Source: a virus
DNA: 40,736 bases
Strand: one strand, 5' to 3'
Virus record (IMG/VR): IMGVR_UViG_3300020193_000047
Coordinates: 1 to 40,736 of that record
A program made the position numbers and the translations under genes. The notes below the pieces were generated by a model that was given only the letters and a program-made list of their open reading frames with translations, was not told the DNA's origin and ran no database searches. Each line of letters opens with the position of its first letter. The first letter of the stretch is position 1. Shown here one piece after another: positions 13,091 through 23,384 of this stretch.

Positions 13091-16000
13091 TTGGCTGATG
13101 TAAATGCCGAGATTAACGTAAATATAGATACGTCTGGTGCATTAGCACAGCTTAAAGCTCTACAAAGAGAAATATCTAGATTTCACACCTCAGTTGCAAA
13201 AAGCAGCGATGCAGCTGCATTAGCACAACGTGATCTGCAGAAGAACTTTATTAATGGTGTAAGCGCTATTAGAGGTTTTTCTGCAGAGTTACGAACAGTA
13301 AAAACAACTGCTGAAAATTTTACAGATTCTTTAGAACGTAATAAATTTTCTATGCGGGAATACTTCAGATATTCCATGGCATCCACCAAAACATTTGGTA
13401 GGATGTTTTCTTCTGAATTAGATACAGTAAATAAGGTAGCCGTAGAAAATGTAAAGAGGCTACAGACACAATATATCAAGATGGGCCGTGACGCAACTGG
13501 CGCTATGAAGGCAATTGCAGTTATGCCAACTAAACTTGATATGACTAATCTAACCACACAAACGCAGTTGGCTGCACAAAGACAAGCTATATTTAATCAG
13601 CTTGTTAAACAAGGATCAACTAATCTTTTAAATTTTGGTAAGAATACACAATGGGCTGGTCGTCAGCTTATGGTTGGTTTTACAATTCCACTAATGGGGC
13701 TTGGCGCAGTTGCAACAAAAACATTTATGCAAATGGAAACAGCAGCAATTAAATTTAAGAAGGTATATGGAGATTTATTTACTGCACCAGAAGAAACACA
13801 GTTTGCACTTGAATCTATACAGATGCTTGGTCAAGAATTTACTAAGTATGGAATTGCTGTAGCAGATACCGTTGGATTAGCAGCAGAAGCAGCAGCAGCT
13901 GGTTTTTCTGGAGCAGACTTACAAGCACAAGTAACACAAGCAACAAGACTTCAAGTTCTAGGACAAGTTGAACAACAGAGAGCGCTTGAAACAACTATCT
14001 CATTGCAAAATGCTTTTAGAATTGCTTCTACTGAACTAGCAGATGCTATTAACTTTTTAAACGCAGTTGAAAACCAAACTGTTGTTTCTCTTGATGATAT
14101 TACAACAGCTATTCCAAAAGCCGCACCAATTGTTCGTGAGCTTGGTGGAGATGTAAAAGATTTAGCGTTCTTTATGGCAGCCATGAAAGAGGGCGGTATA
14201 AATGCAGCAGAAGGTGCAAACGCTCTAAAGTCTGGTCTTGCATCACTTATTAATCCAACAGATAAAGCAAAAGGAATGCTCAGTGCTATGGGCATTGATA
14301 TTGATAGAATTGTAGAAAGCAATGTTGGAAATCTTAAAGCAACAGTTATTGAATTTGCTAAAGCATTAGACGGACTTTCTAATCTTCAGAGACAGAGAGC
14401 AATTGAACAGTTATTTGGTAAGTTCCAACAGGCACGTTTGTCTGCATTGTTTGACAACGTAATTCGTGATGGAAATCAGGCATCTCGTGTCCTTGATCTT
14501 GCCTCAGCGTCTATGGAAGAGCTAGCCTCCCTTGCTGAAAAAGAATTAGGATTAACTGCAGATAGTGCAATGAACAAATTCCGTTCTTCTGTTGAGCAAT
14601 TAAAGTTATCGCTGGCTCCAGTTGGAGAAGTATTTTTACAAATTGTAACTCCTTTACTAGATAAATTAAATGGTCTTTTACAGTGGTTTAATAGTTTGCC
14701 AGACTCTACAAAAAAAGCAATAGCAAAAGTTACATTATATTTGGGTGGACTAGCACCAGTTCTTCTTATGACAATAGGTCTGCTTGCAAACTTTGTTGCC
14801 AATGGCATTAAGGGGCTAAATCTTCTTAGAAATGGATTTTTAAGATTAACAGGTCAGTCAAAGATCTTAGGAGAACAAACGCAGTATTTGACTGTAGAAC
14901 AACAAAATGCAGTAGCCGCAGCAGCATCTCTTGAACAATCACACATGAGATTACAGCAGGCATTTACTGGAGAAGCTGTTGCAGTAAGACAACTTATAGC
15001 AGAATATCAAAGAATGATTGCTGCACAAAATACTTCTGCTACAAGATTCCCAGGAATGATGGCTCCAGGATTTAAAGCAAAGGGATATGCAAATGGAATT
15101 ATGAGTGTCCCTGGACCAAAAGGAGCTGGCGACATAGTTCCTGCTATGGTATCTCCAGGCGAAGCAATTATTTCTACAGCAATGAATAAGAAATATGCTC
15201 CATTAGTACAGGGAATTATTGCAGATAATATTCCAGGATATCAAAATAGTAGGTTTGGAAGAGTTTCAATGACTGGTGGTCAGTCTGTTGTTTATAGCGG
15301 TCTTGGTCTTCCAGCTCCAGGAAACACAAGCTCAAGTAGATTGGGTATGTCTTCGTCATTTTTTGCAGGAACACCAGGCACTGCTGCTGCAGACGATGGA
15401 TTTATTTTATCTTTGCTATCTGCACTAGCTGGAGGATCATTTACTTTAGGCCAAGGTGCAGGGGTAGAAACAAGAAGAAGCATGACAGATGTTGTTAGAC
15501 AAGAATATGCTAATGAATTATCTGGATATGCTGAAGAAATAGCAAGCACTTTAAGAACATCGGCAAAAAATCTTGGTGGTGTAGAAAATAGTACAGTAAC
15601 AATGAATAGAATTCTTGATAATTCTAGAGATGATTTGGATAATATTTTTGGAAGAATGAGAAATGCTAGTAGCAAGGCTGCTTTTGCTGCAGAGGCAATG
15701 GAAAAACATGGAATGTTCCCAACAGTTGCTGAAATGGGAGGAACATATGGTGAAATCAGAGCACCATCTATTAAAGAAGGTGACCATGCATCAGAAACCT
15801 CATTTAGAAGATTAAAAAACTCACCTTTCCAAGGCAGAGTACAAGGTATGTTTGGATTTTTAACTAAAGATAAACCAGATTTAGCAAATCTTAAAACTTC
15901 ATATGCACATCTTAATGATGCGAGAATGCTTGGTCCAGTAATGCCAATGAGTGGTGGAGCAGTAGCACCAGGCGCAGTTACCCCAGAAGAAAGATCTAGA

Positions 16001-18712
16001 ATGATTGCTGCTATACAGGCTAAGAGTGGTTTAGCAGCAGGCACATATAGCTCAACAGAAATAAGATCGGCAGTAGCATTAAGAGCACAAAAAGATGCTA
16101 AAACATATCAAGAAGCAATAGAAAAAAGTACCACAGATATTTATGAGCAGTCAAGAGATAGAAGAAGCCCACATCCACTAGCCGCTAAAGACGGTGCTAG
16201 TGATGGAAGGGCATATCAACAGGCCAGAATTAAAGCAATGAACGTTGCTGGAGGCACATCATCTGCTGCAACTGCACTAATTAATCCAAGAACTGGAAGG
16301 CCATTTACAGAGCAAGAGATTGCAGATGCTACTAGAGTATCTGGATCAAAGGTTGCAAATATGGCTTCTAACGCAGGCAGAGGGCCAGTATTTTTGGGTA
16401 TGCCCTCATTTCCAGAACAACCACAAGAAAGAAAGAAAAGATTTGGTAAAGTCAAAGGAGCTGTTGGTCGTGGTGTAGGTCGTGCTGCTGGTGCTGGTGG
16501 AGGATTTGGTTTATCTGGATTATTGTTTGGACTATCAATGCTTCCAGGAAAACTTGGACAAATGGCACAATCTATAATGCCAGTTGTATTTGGTTTACAA
16601 GCTCTAGGAATGATCACTAGAATTTTAGGTGGATGGCCAACGCTTCTTATTGCAGCAGCAGCTGGAATCTATTTATTTAATAAGTCTTCAATCAAAGCAG
16701 CTGAAGAAATTGCAGATGCTGCAAAAATGGAGGCAGAAGCAAGATATGGTAGCGCAAAAGCAATAGAAGAGTATGCAGAATTTACTGGAAGGGCACTACC
16801 AAGTGCTAGAGAATTTAGCAGAAATAATAGACAACTAATATCTGCAAGTGGAGAAGCAGTAAAAAGATTTGCAGAATTTTATGGACAAAAAGGAAATAGA
16901 GCTACTCAAGTAATAAATACTGCAGCAATGCGTAGTCCAGAGGCAGGAGTGCAGGCAGCTGCAATAGATGTTGCACAAAGAGCAGCAATTTTTGGTTTCG
17001 GACCAGCAGATATTGCCGCAAATATAAAGGCAGCAGCAGATTTAATAGGTGCAGACCAAGTAGAGCTTAAAGCAAAAATTCAAACACTGCTTGCACCAAA
17101 TGGGCAAGATATTACAAAAACTCCATTAACAGTAAAAGCAAGGATGGAATTTTTGCAAGGAGACTCTACAAGAAAAATTGAATCAATTGCTACTGGAATA
17201 GATAAACTTGGCAAAATACAATTACCAAAAACTGCAGGAACTATTTTAGGCACAAAGTTTGATTACCAGTCATTAAAAAAGGCTGCAGGAGCACAAGAAT
17301 TAATCAACAGGTCATACTCTGGTGGCATTGGTGGAAATATTATGGGGGCAGCTAAACAGGCTGCAAGATTCTTAAATCCAACATCAAAAAGAGGAACAGC
17401 TGGATATTTCAGCTTACCAACAACAGATGTTTTATCAGAATTTAAAAAATTACAAGATCAGGTACAATCAGCAAGCGTACAAGTATCTGCTGCATTTACA
17501 CAAGAAAAAGAATCTCTTGCACTGTTGAATGCAGAATACGCTGATGGAAAAATAAGTAAAGAGGAGTACGATGCTGCTTTTGCTGTATCATTTGATAATT
17601 TTGATAATCTTGAATCTTCAACAGTTAAACTTGTAAAAGAATTAAATAAAATAGATTCATCTGGAGAGTTAGCATCTTCCGCAATTAAAGATTTAGGAAA
17701 TCAAGCTTTAGGAGCACTTAAGAAAACAAATCCAGAATTATTTAAAAAGATATCAGATTCATTGTCTAAAATTGATAAAAATGCACAAATAGACATTTAT
17801 ATGGGGTTTGCAAAGGGCAGCTTAACACTTTTAGATTTAGCAAAAATTCCAGATGTGCTAGATAAGATTAATGGAAAAACCTATACAGTTTCACTAAAAA
17901 TTATTGGAGAATCTGGACTAAGTACTGGCGGAGCTGGTATGTTAACAGCTGCAGCAGCTCAGGCAGAAGTAGACAGAATTACAAAACTTATTAAAGGAAA
18001 ACCTCGTGTTCCTGGCGCACTTGCTAGACAGCTTGCACAGGCCAAAAAAGATTTAGCAGCTGCTAAAAAAGCAGAAAAAGATGCAGCAAAAGTTCTTCAA
18101 AAAGGAAATCTTGACACAGATACTGGCAGTAAGGGCGGTAGTACTGGTGGCACTGGCAAATTTATCAATCCATACGAAAAAGAAATAAGACTTTTAAATA
18201 AAAAGCGTGATGCGCTAAAGGAAGTAAATGATGAATTAGATAGACAAAATCAATATCAAATGAAACAAATTAGCCTTATTAACCAAGCTGCTAAAGCTAA
18301 AATGACTGGGGATTATTTAGAGGCAGCAAGTTTGCAGCAACAATCAATGCTAGAAGGAGCTAAATTTGCTCGTGAAAGCAGAATTGTTCAAATGGATAGA
18401 ATAATTGATCAGGCACAAGAAAGAAGTGGAATTGTTGCAAATACAAAGAAGTTAGCACCTGTAGATCGAAAGCTATTAAAGAAGTTGCGTACAGGAAGTT
18501 ATGGAGATATTGCTGCCTTGCCCAAAACACCAAATGTTGGATTTGGAGCAACTGGGCCAAGAAATACAGCAGCTGTAACGGGATCTAGTTCCGTGTATAA
18601 TGTAACAATGAACGTTACTGGATCTAATGCTGAAGAAATTTCAACCAAGGTATTGGCAAAGATAAAGCTTATAGATAGCAAAATGAATAAGACAAATAGG
18701 ATACCACTATAA
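13091..18712 (+). CDS. Tail tape measure protein (TP901-type core)
   Basis: The 1873-residue product sets tail length and is ejected with the DNA. The start is TTG at 13091, supported by GAGGTGA at 13079-13085. Residues about 215-460 form the TP901-type core (VGLAAEAAAAGFSGADLQAQ, LGGDVKDLAFFMAAMKEGGI, LFGKFQQARLSALFDNV). Hydrophobic, membrane-like segments lie near 546-572 and 1136-1197. Around 674-697 it carries the VPGPKGAGDIVPAMVSPGEA motif common in tape measures. The C-terminus holds charged coiled coil (KEIRLLNKKRDALKEVNDEL near 1695). By the lambda rule of roughly 0.15 nm per residue it implies a tail near 280 nm, if not trimmed. It follows the chaperones and overlaps the next gene by 1 nt. 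No peptidase or lysozyme domain was recognised. Confidence 0.94.
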   Translation: MADVNAEINVNIDTSGALAQLKALQREISRFHTSVAKSSDAAALAQRDLQKNFINGVSAIRGFSAELRTVKTTAENFTDSLERNKFSMREYFRYSMASTKTFGRMFSSELDTVNKVAVENVKRLQTQYIKMGRDATGAMKAIAVMPTKLDMTNLTTQTQLAAQRQAIFNQLVKQGSTNLLNFGKNTQWAGRQLMVGFTIPLMGLGAVATKTFMQMETAAIKFKKVYGDLFTAPEETQFALESIQMLGQEFTKYGIAVADTVGLAAEAAAAGFSGADLQAQVTQATRLQVLGQVEQQRALETTISLQNAFRIASTELADAINFLNAVENQTVVSLDDITTAIPKAAPIVRELGGDVKDLAFFMAAMKEGGINAAEGANALKSGLASLINPTDKAKGMLSAMGIDIDRIVESNVGNLKATVIEFAKALDGLSNLQRQRAIEQLFGKFQQARLSALFDNVIRDGNQASRVLDLASASMEELASLAEKELGLTADSAMNKFRSSVEQLKLSLAPVGEVFLQIVTPLLDKLNGLLQWFNSLPDSTKKAIAKVTLYLGGLAPVLLMTIGLLANFVANGIKGLNLLRNGFLRLTGQSKILGEQTQYLTVEQQNAVAAAASLEQSHMRLQQAFTGEAVAVRQLIAEYQRMIAAQNTSATRFPGMMAPGFKAKGYANGIMSVPGPKGAGDIVPAMVSPGEAIISTAMNKKYAPLVQGIIADNIPGYQNSRFGRVSMTGGQSVVYSGLGLPAPGNTSSSRLGMSSSFFAGTPGTAAADDGFILSLLSALAGGSFTLGQGAGVETRRSMTDVVRQEYANELSGYAEEIASTLRTSAKNLGGVENSTVTMNRILDNSRDDLDNIFGRMRNASSKAAFAAEAMEKHGMFPTVAEMGGTYGEIRAPSIKEGDHASETSFRRLKNSPFQGRVQGMFGFLTKDKPDLANLKTSYAHLNDARMLGPVMPMSGGAVAPGAVTPEERSRMIAAIQAKSGLAAGTYSSTEIRSAVALRAQKDAKTYQEAIEKSTTDIYEQSRDRRSPHPLAAKDGASDGRAYQQARIKAMNVAGGTSSAATALINPRTGRPFTEQEIADATRVSGSKVANMASNAGRGPVFLGMPSFPEQPQERKKRFGKVKGAVGRGVGRAAGAGGGFGLSGLLFGLSMLPGKLGQMAQSIMPVVFGLQALGMITRILGGWPTLLIAAAAGIYLFNKSSIKAAEEIADAAKMEAEARYGSAKAIEEYAEFTGRALPSAREFSRNNRQLISASGEAVKRFAEFYGQKGNRATQVINTAAMRSPEAGVQAAAIDVAQRAAIFGFGPADIAANIKAAADLIGADQVELKAKIQTLLAPNGQDITKTPLTVKARMEFLQGDSTRKIESIATGIDKLGKIQLPKTAGTILGTKFDYQSLKKAAGAQELINRSYSGGIGGNIMGAAKQAARFLNPTSKRGTAGYFSLPTTDVLSEFKKLQDQVQSASVQVSAAFTQEKESLALLNAEYADGKISKEEYDAAFAVSFDNFDNLESSTVKLVKELNKIDSSGELASSAIKDLGNQALGALKKTNPELFKKISDSLSKIDKNAQIDIYMGFAKGSLTLLDLAKIPDVLDKINGKTYTVSLKIIGESGLSTGGAGMLTAAAAQAEVDRITKLIKGKPRVPGALARQLAQAKKDLAAAKKAEKDAAKVLQKGNLDTDTGSKGGSTGGTGKFINPYEKEIRLLNKKRDALKEVNDELDRQNQYQMKQISLINQAAKAKMTGDYLEAASLQQQSMLEGAKFARESRIVQMDRIIDQAQERSGIVANTKKLAPVDRKLLKKLRTGSYGDIAALPKTPNVGFGATGPRNTAAVTGSSSVYNVTMNVTGSNAEEISTKVLAKIKLIDSKMNKTNRIPL

Positions 18713-19218
18713 TGGCATACGCACTACAATCTGGAGTTCATGTTTCTATTAATGGAACTACTTGGTATAAATTAACAGATCACAATAGAAGAGAGATTGA
18801 TATTTCTCCATTATTGATAGAAAAAGAATCAAGAATGGCAAATGGAACTTTAAGAAAATTTGTTGTTGCTAAGAAAGATGTTATTTCTGTATCATGGGAT
18901 TTTTTACCATCTAAGCCAGCTAGCACTGGTAATGCAACAAATGATGCTAAGTTTACTATAGTTGATGCAAATTATGCAGGATCTTGGATGCAATCATTTT
19001 ATAATGCAAACGTTGGCATACCGATTTATCTTAAAATAATTGCTGCAAAACACACAGATCCATCAACGGGGGCGGTACCAGCAGATAATACATATGTCTC
19101 TGCTTCAACAGGAGAAAAGACATATCAGGTGTTCATGACTGGATTTTCAAAAACAATTAGAAAGAGAAACCCTGTAACGGACTTCCTAGATATCACTCTA
19201 GAGTTTACGGAGATCTAA
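18712..19218 (+). CDS. Small tail protein at the distal-tail position (function uncertain)
   Basis: The 168-residue product begins AYALQSGVHVSINGTTWYKL and looks all-beta. It contains the segment ANGTLRKFVVAKKDVISVSW and a closing strand LDITLEFTEI. It lies directly after the tape measure and before the hub, where the distal tail protein (Dit) or an accessory tube-tip protein is encoded in siphophages of Gram-positive hosts. It overlaps both neighbours by one base (TAATG), which suggests translational coupling and similar copy number. The fold might be tube-like, which would fit a tail-tip ring; that is inference. No signal peptide or membrane segment is present. Confidence 0.65.
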   Translation: MAYALQSGVHVSINGTTWYKLTDHNRREIDISPLLIEKESRMANGTLRKFVVAKKDVISVSWDFLPSKPASTGNATNDAKFTIVDANYAGSWMQSFYNANVGIPIYLKIIAAKHTDPSTGAVPADNTYVSASTGEKTYQVFMTGFSKTIRKRNPVTDFLDITLEFTEI

Positions 19219-22200
19219 TGCTTTCCAATGTTAGTTCTTCTATTTTCTCTGATTCCAGATCAATAAAAATGTCACCAGCAGTATCTGCTGAGTGGAATCA
19301 AAATATATTTAATCCTCCTTATGCGACGGTAGCTGGAAATGGTGCAATTCAGAATAATTTAACAACATCTACATCATTAACAAATGTAACTGGATCAGAT
19401 GCTAAGGCAGGCTTTACAACTAAAAAATATCAGATGGTAGATAATGAAGATAAAATAACATATACTGTTACACCATCTGCTACTAGTGCTGCATTTAAAA
19501 TTATCACATATGTCAAGACAAATAAAGACTATCCAATTGTGGCTAACATATCCGCATCTGGAAGCGCAAGCCAGTTTGGATCATCTAGCCTAGAAGTTAA
19601 TTCTTTTGGATGGGTAAAGGTAGAAACATATATTGGTGGTTCATCTTCTTCAGACGATATATCAAGTTTTACATATGACATTGTTTTAAATAGGCTAAGT
19701 TTAGAAGATGATCTACCGCTTGATTTTTTATTTACCGTCCCAGAAGTATACGCTGTAAGTTATTTTGATTATCAATATAATTCTATGTGGCCTTCGGATT
19801 CAGTATTCACTAGCTTCCGTCCAGGAGAATCCTATGTTAATACTGGAAGTTCTAAGTTTTCATTTCCTACAAACTTTAGAAAAGTTAATACCTCTATTCT
19901 TGACGGGTATGCCTCAGATGTATTTATGCCAGTAACTCCTATTATTCATAACCCACAATTATTTAATATTTCTCCACCAGTGCCGTTTTATAAAAATAGT
20001 ATGCTTAGTGACATCAATAACTATAAATACTTTGTCTCTGATGTGGATAACAAGTCAATTACTGGTTTATACGATAAGGCTAATATTTATACTAATAAGC
20101 TAGTTATAAAGTTTAATACTTTAATGGCTGTTCCAACTATTAATATTTATATTAATGGATCTCTTATTACCGTCGACGGTTCAACATCTATTAGTCTATC
20201 TACTAATATAAGTAAGGAGAGGGGTGGAGTTATTGAGGACGCTGGAGTTCTTACTCTATATTGGAGCGGTACTGCATGGACTAGAACACGCTGGACAAAT
20301 ATGCCAGAGTTCACCTCATCTGGATCTATAGATAGAATAACAACGCTAAATAAAATAACTGTTACACAGATATCTAATTCAGTTAGGTCAGAACTATCTT
20401 CATATACATCAGATCAGTTTTTAGATGATGCATCTAGAATGCAAATTATTGAGGTGTCTCCAAGAATTGAAGTTGATTTAAGTAATTATGTTATTAACTA
20501 CTCAGTAAATAAATCTTTTGACGGCCAGGATACATATCTTCCAGTGTCTTCGATAAATGCTGACGATGCAAGCATTGTGCTTTCTGGAATTCCACTTGGT
20601 ACTATATCAGCTCCAATTGCAATATTTTCAAGCCAGAGTAACAAGTCTGGCGTAATATTAAAAAATATGTTAAGAAAAAATGTTAAGATCTATGTTAACT
20701 ATTTATTAGATAACTATTTTAATAATACAACAAAGGCTTTAGTTACTTCTAATACCCTGATACCTGGTGGGGTATATTATTCAGATACTTGGGAAGAATC
20801 AGATGTTAATGAGGTAACAATTCAGGCATTTGATATTGGGCGGTATTTACAGGCAGTACAAGTGTCAGACTATGTATCAAGCCTAAGAAGTGTATTAGAA
20901 GTTATTACAAATATGCTCGATCTGTCTGGTTTTACAGATTATGATTATGACTCTTTGCATACCGTTTGTACTAGCAAAAATATACCACTAGATGTAGCAT
21001 ATTTTTATATTAACTCACAAGACTCAACGATTATAGACGCACTAAATCAAATATTTTTGCCATATCAAATAAGTGCATATATTGACGAATATGGTGTAAT
21101 GAAGTTCCTAAGTCTATCAGGAATTTTATCAAAGACAACCTCTGACCTTACCATTAATGAATCAACATTATTGGATAATGGATACTCTGTCACAACTAAG
21201 GCTAAGCCAGGAAAGATATCTTTAAGGTATCAAGCTCCAAAGATAAAACAGTCGCTATCAATGCAAAACCTTTCTCTTGACGCCAACTCTCCATCATTTA
21301 TTTTAACAACATCAAATGATATTTTATGGTCTCAGCAAAACTCAGATTCTGTTGGCATGAACTATTTAGCAGAAAGCATGAATAATCGTCAAAATTATTT
21401 TATGCTAGATCCTAATGATCCATTAGATGTATTCCATACATATAATCTAAACAGTAACGGATATGCATTTATTGAAAATGAAATTGTATCTTTCTTATAT
21501 AAAGAATATACCTTAGAAGATGAAAGCAGCAATACTACCCTGGTCTCTATAAAAAATGATATAGAGTTGTACGGAGAAATAAATAGATTTAATAGAAAAT
21601 ATAATGTTGGTTTAGCAACTAGTGACGGATCAACAAAGGTTGAAGATAATACTACGATAACTCCAACAGGTAAAATCTCAAACATTCAACGAGGAATGTT
21701 TGGAACAAAAGTTGCAGACCATACAGTTTTAGCTAGTGGGAATCAAGCATCAAAAAATATAACATGTAAGAATCTTTCTTCCTCATATTCAATTACTGGG
21801 AATGGAACTTTTAGCTCTTCATCTTATAACCAGTTTACTCCCACTACACAAAATACTGGAAAAACTATTTTTTATCCAACAACAGAAAGAAGCTCAGTAG
21901 CTACTGATTCTGGCACAAATCCATATAAAACATATTCAACTAAGTTTAATTTTAAAGATGGTACACAAAGAGTTTCTGGCGGACTATTCTTTAATATGGA
22001 TAGTGATGAAACAGATGCTAATGGAGCACTCTTTGTTGAGTTGGTTAGATTTAATACAATGAAGGCAGATGGATCAGAATTAAATTCTCCTCCAATATTT
22101 AGATACATGCTGGTATTTTATAGATGCAATGGGTCTAATGCAGATATTATTTCATATTCTGATGTAACATCTATCATTAACAATATTATAAATAATTTTG

Positions 22201-23345
22201 AAAAGGTATTAGAAAAAAGCATAGTAGGTGGAGAGGTAGTTTATACTCCAACTATTGATTTTAGATATGCCTCATTTAATCTGCGTGTTGCACTATATGA
22301 ATCTACTGGAACAGATGGAGAAGGCATATCAGTTAAAAATTTAATGTCAGTATTTATAAATAATGTTGAGGTTGGTGGATGGAAGACTAAGAGTGGTGCT
22401 AATTGGATTCCTATTGAGTTAAATACAATTACCTCACTGCCAAAGAAGTTGAACTTTACGCATACATTAAATGCGGGAACTATTTTTGGATCTTTTATTT
22501 CTACTGATCCAGTTGCTATTGATGAAATAACATATCCTTCACAATCAGGCACAGATGCTGGCGGCATAAGAGAGATACATGCAACACATAAGACATTAAA
22601 AGAAAGAAGCGTTAACTATTATTTCCAAGACAGAGAATTCTTGAATGGTTTAATACAAAATCAAAACATTTTTTCAAACTCAAAGACATATCTCATGCAA
22701 ACAAAGCCCGAAGTAGTTGGCATAAATACCTATGATGTTCAGTATACAACTCCAGCAGCAGTAATTGCAGATATTGCTCCAGTAGAATATTTAATGAAAT
22801 ATTTTCCAGGCAATGAGGTCGTTGATCAACAATATTTACAGGAGAAACTGGTAGATGAATATTCTCTATCTTATTCAACCATCCTCAATACTGGCTTCAG
22901 ATCAAAATTTGCAATAGCAAACAATGCATCACATATGATATTTCTTAAAAAAGATCCAAGCGAAATAATGCCCTTTGACATTTCTCTTAATATCTGGACA
23001 CACGAGATCATTGCTCCATCTGATCCAGAGGTATTGGAGAAGGTATTAGACTATTCAAACATATCAGAGGTAGTTCAGCTAGACTCAAACTGGATACAAT
23101 CAAAAGACGCAGCAAACAAACTTATCAATATAATTTCCAAGGGTATAGAGATATTTTCTAAAGATGTATCAATTCAAATGTTTGGAAATCCACTAATACA
23201 GGTTGGAGATGTAGTACAGCTTTCATATAATCTAGGAGGGCTAAATAGTCAAAAGTATATAGTTCATTCTGTATCTCAAAATTTTGATAATGGTCTTTCT
23301 ACTAACTTGGTTTTAAATATGATAACCGACGGGGTATCATATTAG
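19218..23345 (+). CDS. Large minor tail protein / tail hub with inserted lectin-like domain
   Basis: This 1375-residue protein follows the tape measure and distal tail genes and is the likely baseplate hub. Its start (SIKMSPAVSAEWNQNIFNPP) resembles actinophage minor tail proteins. A hub-like domain begins near 411 (EVSPRIEVDLSNYVINYSVN) and continues through DTWEESDVNEVTIQAFDIGR to SAYIDEYGVMKFLSLSG near 640. The C-terminal 250 residues (WIQSKDAANKLINIISKGIE, GNPLIQVGDVVQLSYN) look like the second half of the same hub fold. Between them, roughly 860-1090, is a beta-rich stretch (YKTYSTKFNFKDGTQRVSGG, then FRYMLVFYRC) that resembles concanavalin/laminin-G-like carbohydrate-binding modules. 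The stop region overlaps a hairpin (23329-23354). The hub call is firm by position; the lectin-like insertion is an interpretation. Confidence 0.8.
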   Translation: MLSNVSSSIFSDSRSIKMSPAVSAEWNQNIFNPPYATVAGNGAIQNNLTTSTSLTNVTGSDAKAGFTTKKYQMVDNEDKITYTVTPSATSAAFKIITYVKTNKDYPIVANISASGSASQFGSSSLEVNSFGWVKVETYIGGSSSSDDISSFTYDIVLNRLSLEDDLPLDFLFTVPEVYAVSYFDYQYNSMWPSDSVFTSFRPGESYVNTGSSKFSFPTNFRKVNTSILDGYASDVFMPVTPIIHNPQLFNISPPVPFYKNSMLSDINNYKYFVSDVDNKSITGLYDKANIYTNKLVIKFNTLMAVPTINIYINGSLITVDGSTSISLSTNISKERGGVIEDAGVLTLYWSGTAWTRTRWTNMPEFTSSGSIDRITTLNKITVTQISNSVRSELSSYTSDQFLDDASRMQIIEVSPRIEVDLSNYVINYSVNKSFDGQDTYLPVSSINADDASIVLSGIPLGTISAPIAIFSSQSNKSGVILKNMLRKNVKIYVNYLLDNYFNNTTKALVTSNTLIPGGVYYSDTWEESDVNEVTIQAFDIGRYLQAVQVSDYVSSLRSVLEVITNMLDLSGFTDYDYDSLHTVCTSKNIPLDVAYFYINSQDSTIIDALNQIFLPYQISAYIDEYGVMKFLSLSGILSKTTSDLTINESTLLDNGYSVTTKAKPGKISLRYQAPKIKQSLSMQNLSLDANSPSFILTTSNDILWSQQNSDSVGMNYLAESMNNRQNYFMLDPNDPLDVFHTYNLNSNGYAFIENEIVSFLYKEYTLEDESSNTTLVSIKNDIELYGEINRFNRKYNVGLATSDGSTKVEDNTTITPTGKISNIQRGMFGTKVADHTVLASGNQASKNITCKNLSSSYSITGNGTFSSSSYNQFTPTTQNTGKTIFYPTTERSSVATDSGTNPYKTYSTKFNFKDGTQRVSGGLFFNMDSDETDANGALFVELVRFNTMKADGSELNSPPIFRYMLVFYRCNGSNADIISYSDVTSIINNIINNFEKVLEKSIVGGEVVYTPTIDFRYASFNLRVALYESTGTDGEGISVKNLMSVFINNVEVGGWKTKSGANWIPIELNTITSLPKKLNFTHTLNAGTIFGSFISTDPVAIDEITYPSQSGTDAGGIREIHATHKTLKERSVNYYFQDREFLNGLIQNQNIFSNSKTYLMQTKPEVVGINTYDVQYTTPAAVIADIAPVEYLMKYFPGNEVVDQQYLQEKLVDEYSLSYSTILNTGFRSKFAIANNASHMIFLKKDPSEIMPFDISLNIWTHEIIAPSDPEVLEKVLDYSNISEVVQLDSNWIQSKDAANKLINIISKGIEIFSKDVSIQMFGNPLIQVGDVVQLSYNLGGLNSQKYIVHSVSQNFDNGLSTNLVLNMITDGVSY

Positions 23346-23354
23346 GCACCCCGT
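23329..23354 (+). terminator. Hairpin at the end of the hub gene, possible terminator
   Basis: ACGGGGT (23329-23335) and ACCCCGT (23348-23354) form a perfect 7-bp GC-rich stem around a 12-nt loop that contains the hub stop codon. No T-run follows; an extended -10 promoter begins 3 nt later. It may be a weak terminator or a structure affecting the promoter or the hub mRNA end. Confidence 0.4.
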
Positions 23355-23356
23355 AA

Positions 23357-23365
23357 TGATATAAT
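23357..23365 (+). promoter_or_regulatory. Extended -10 promoter (TGATATAAT) before the H-lectin-like gene
   Basis: TGATATAAT starts 3 nt after the hairpin, and a strong ribosome-binding site (AAAGGAG at 23373-23379) leads into the ATG at 23385, giving a short leader of about 13 nt. Confidence 0.55.
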
Positions 23366-23384
23366 TACATACAAAGGAGAATAA

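Noticed and set aside
15292-16044. Long minus-strand frame (250 codons)
   Set aside because: It lies fully inside the tape measure gene on the opposite strand, has no ribosome-binding site or family features, and mirrors Ala/Gly/Ser-rich codons of that gene.
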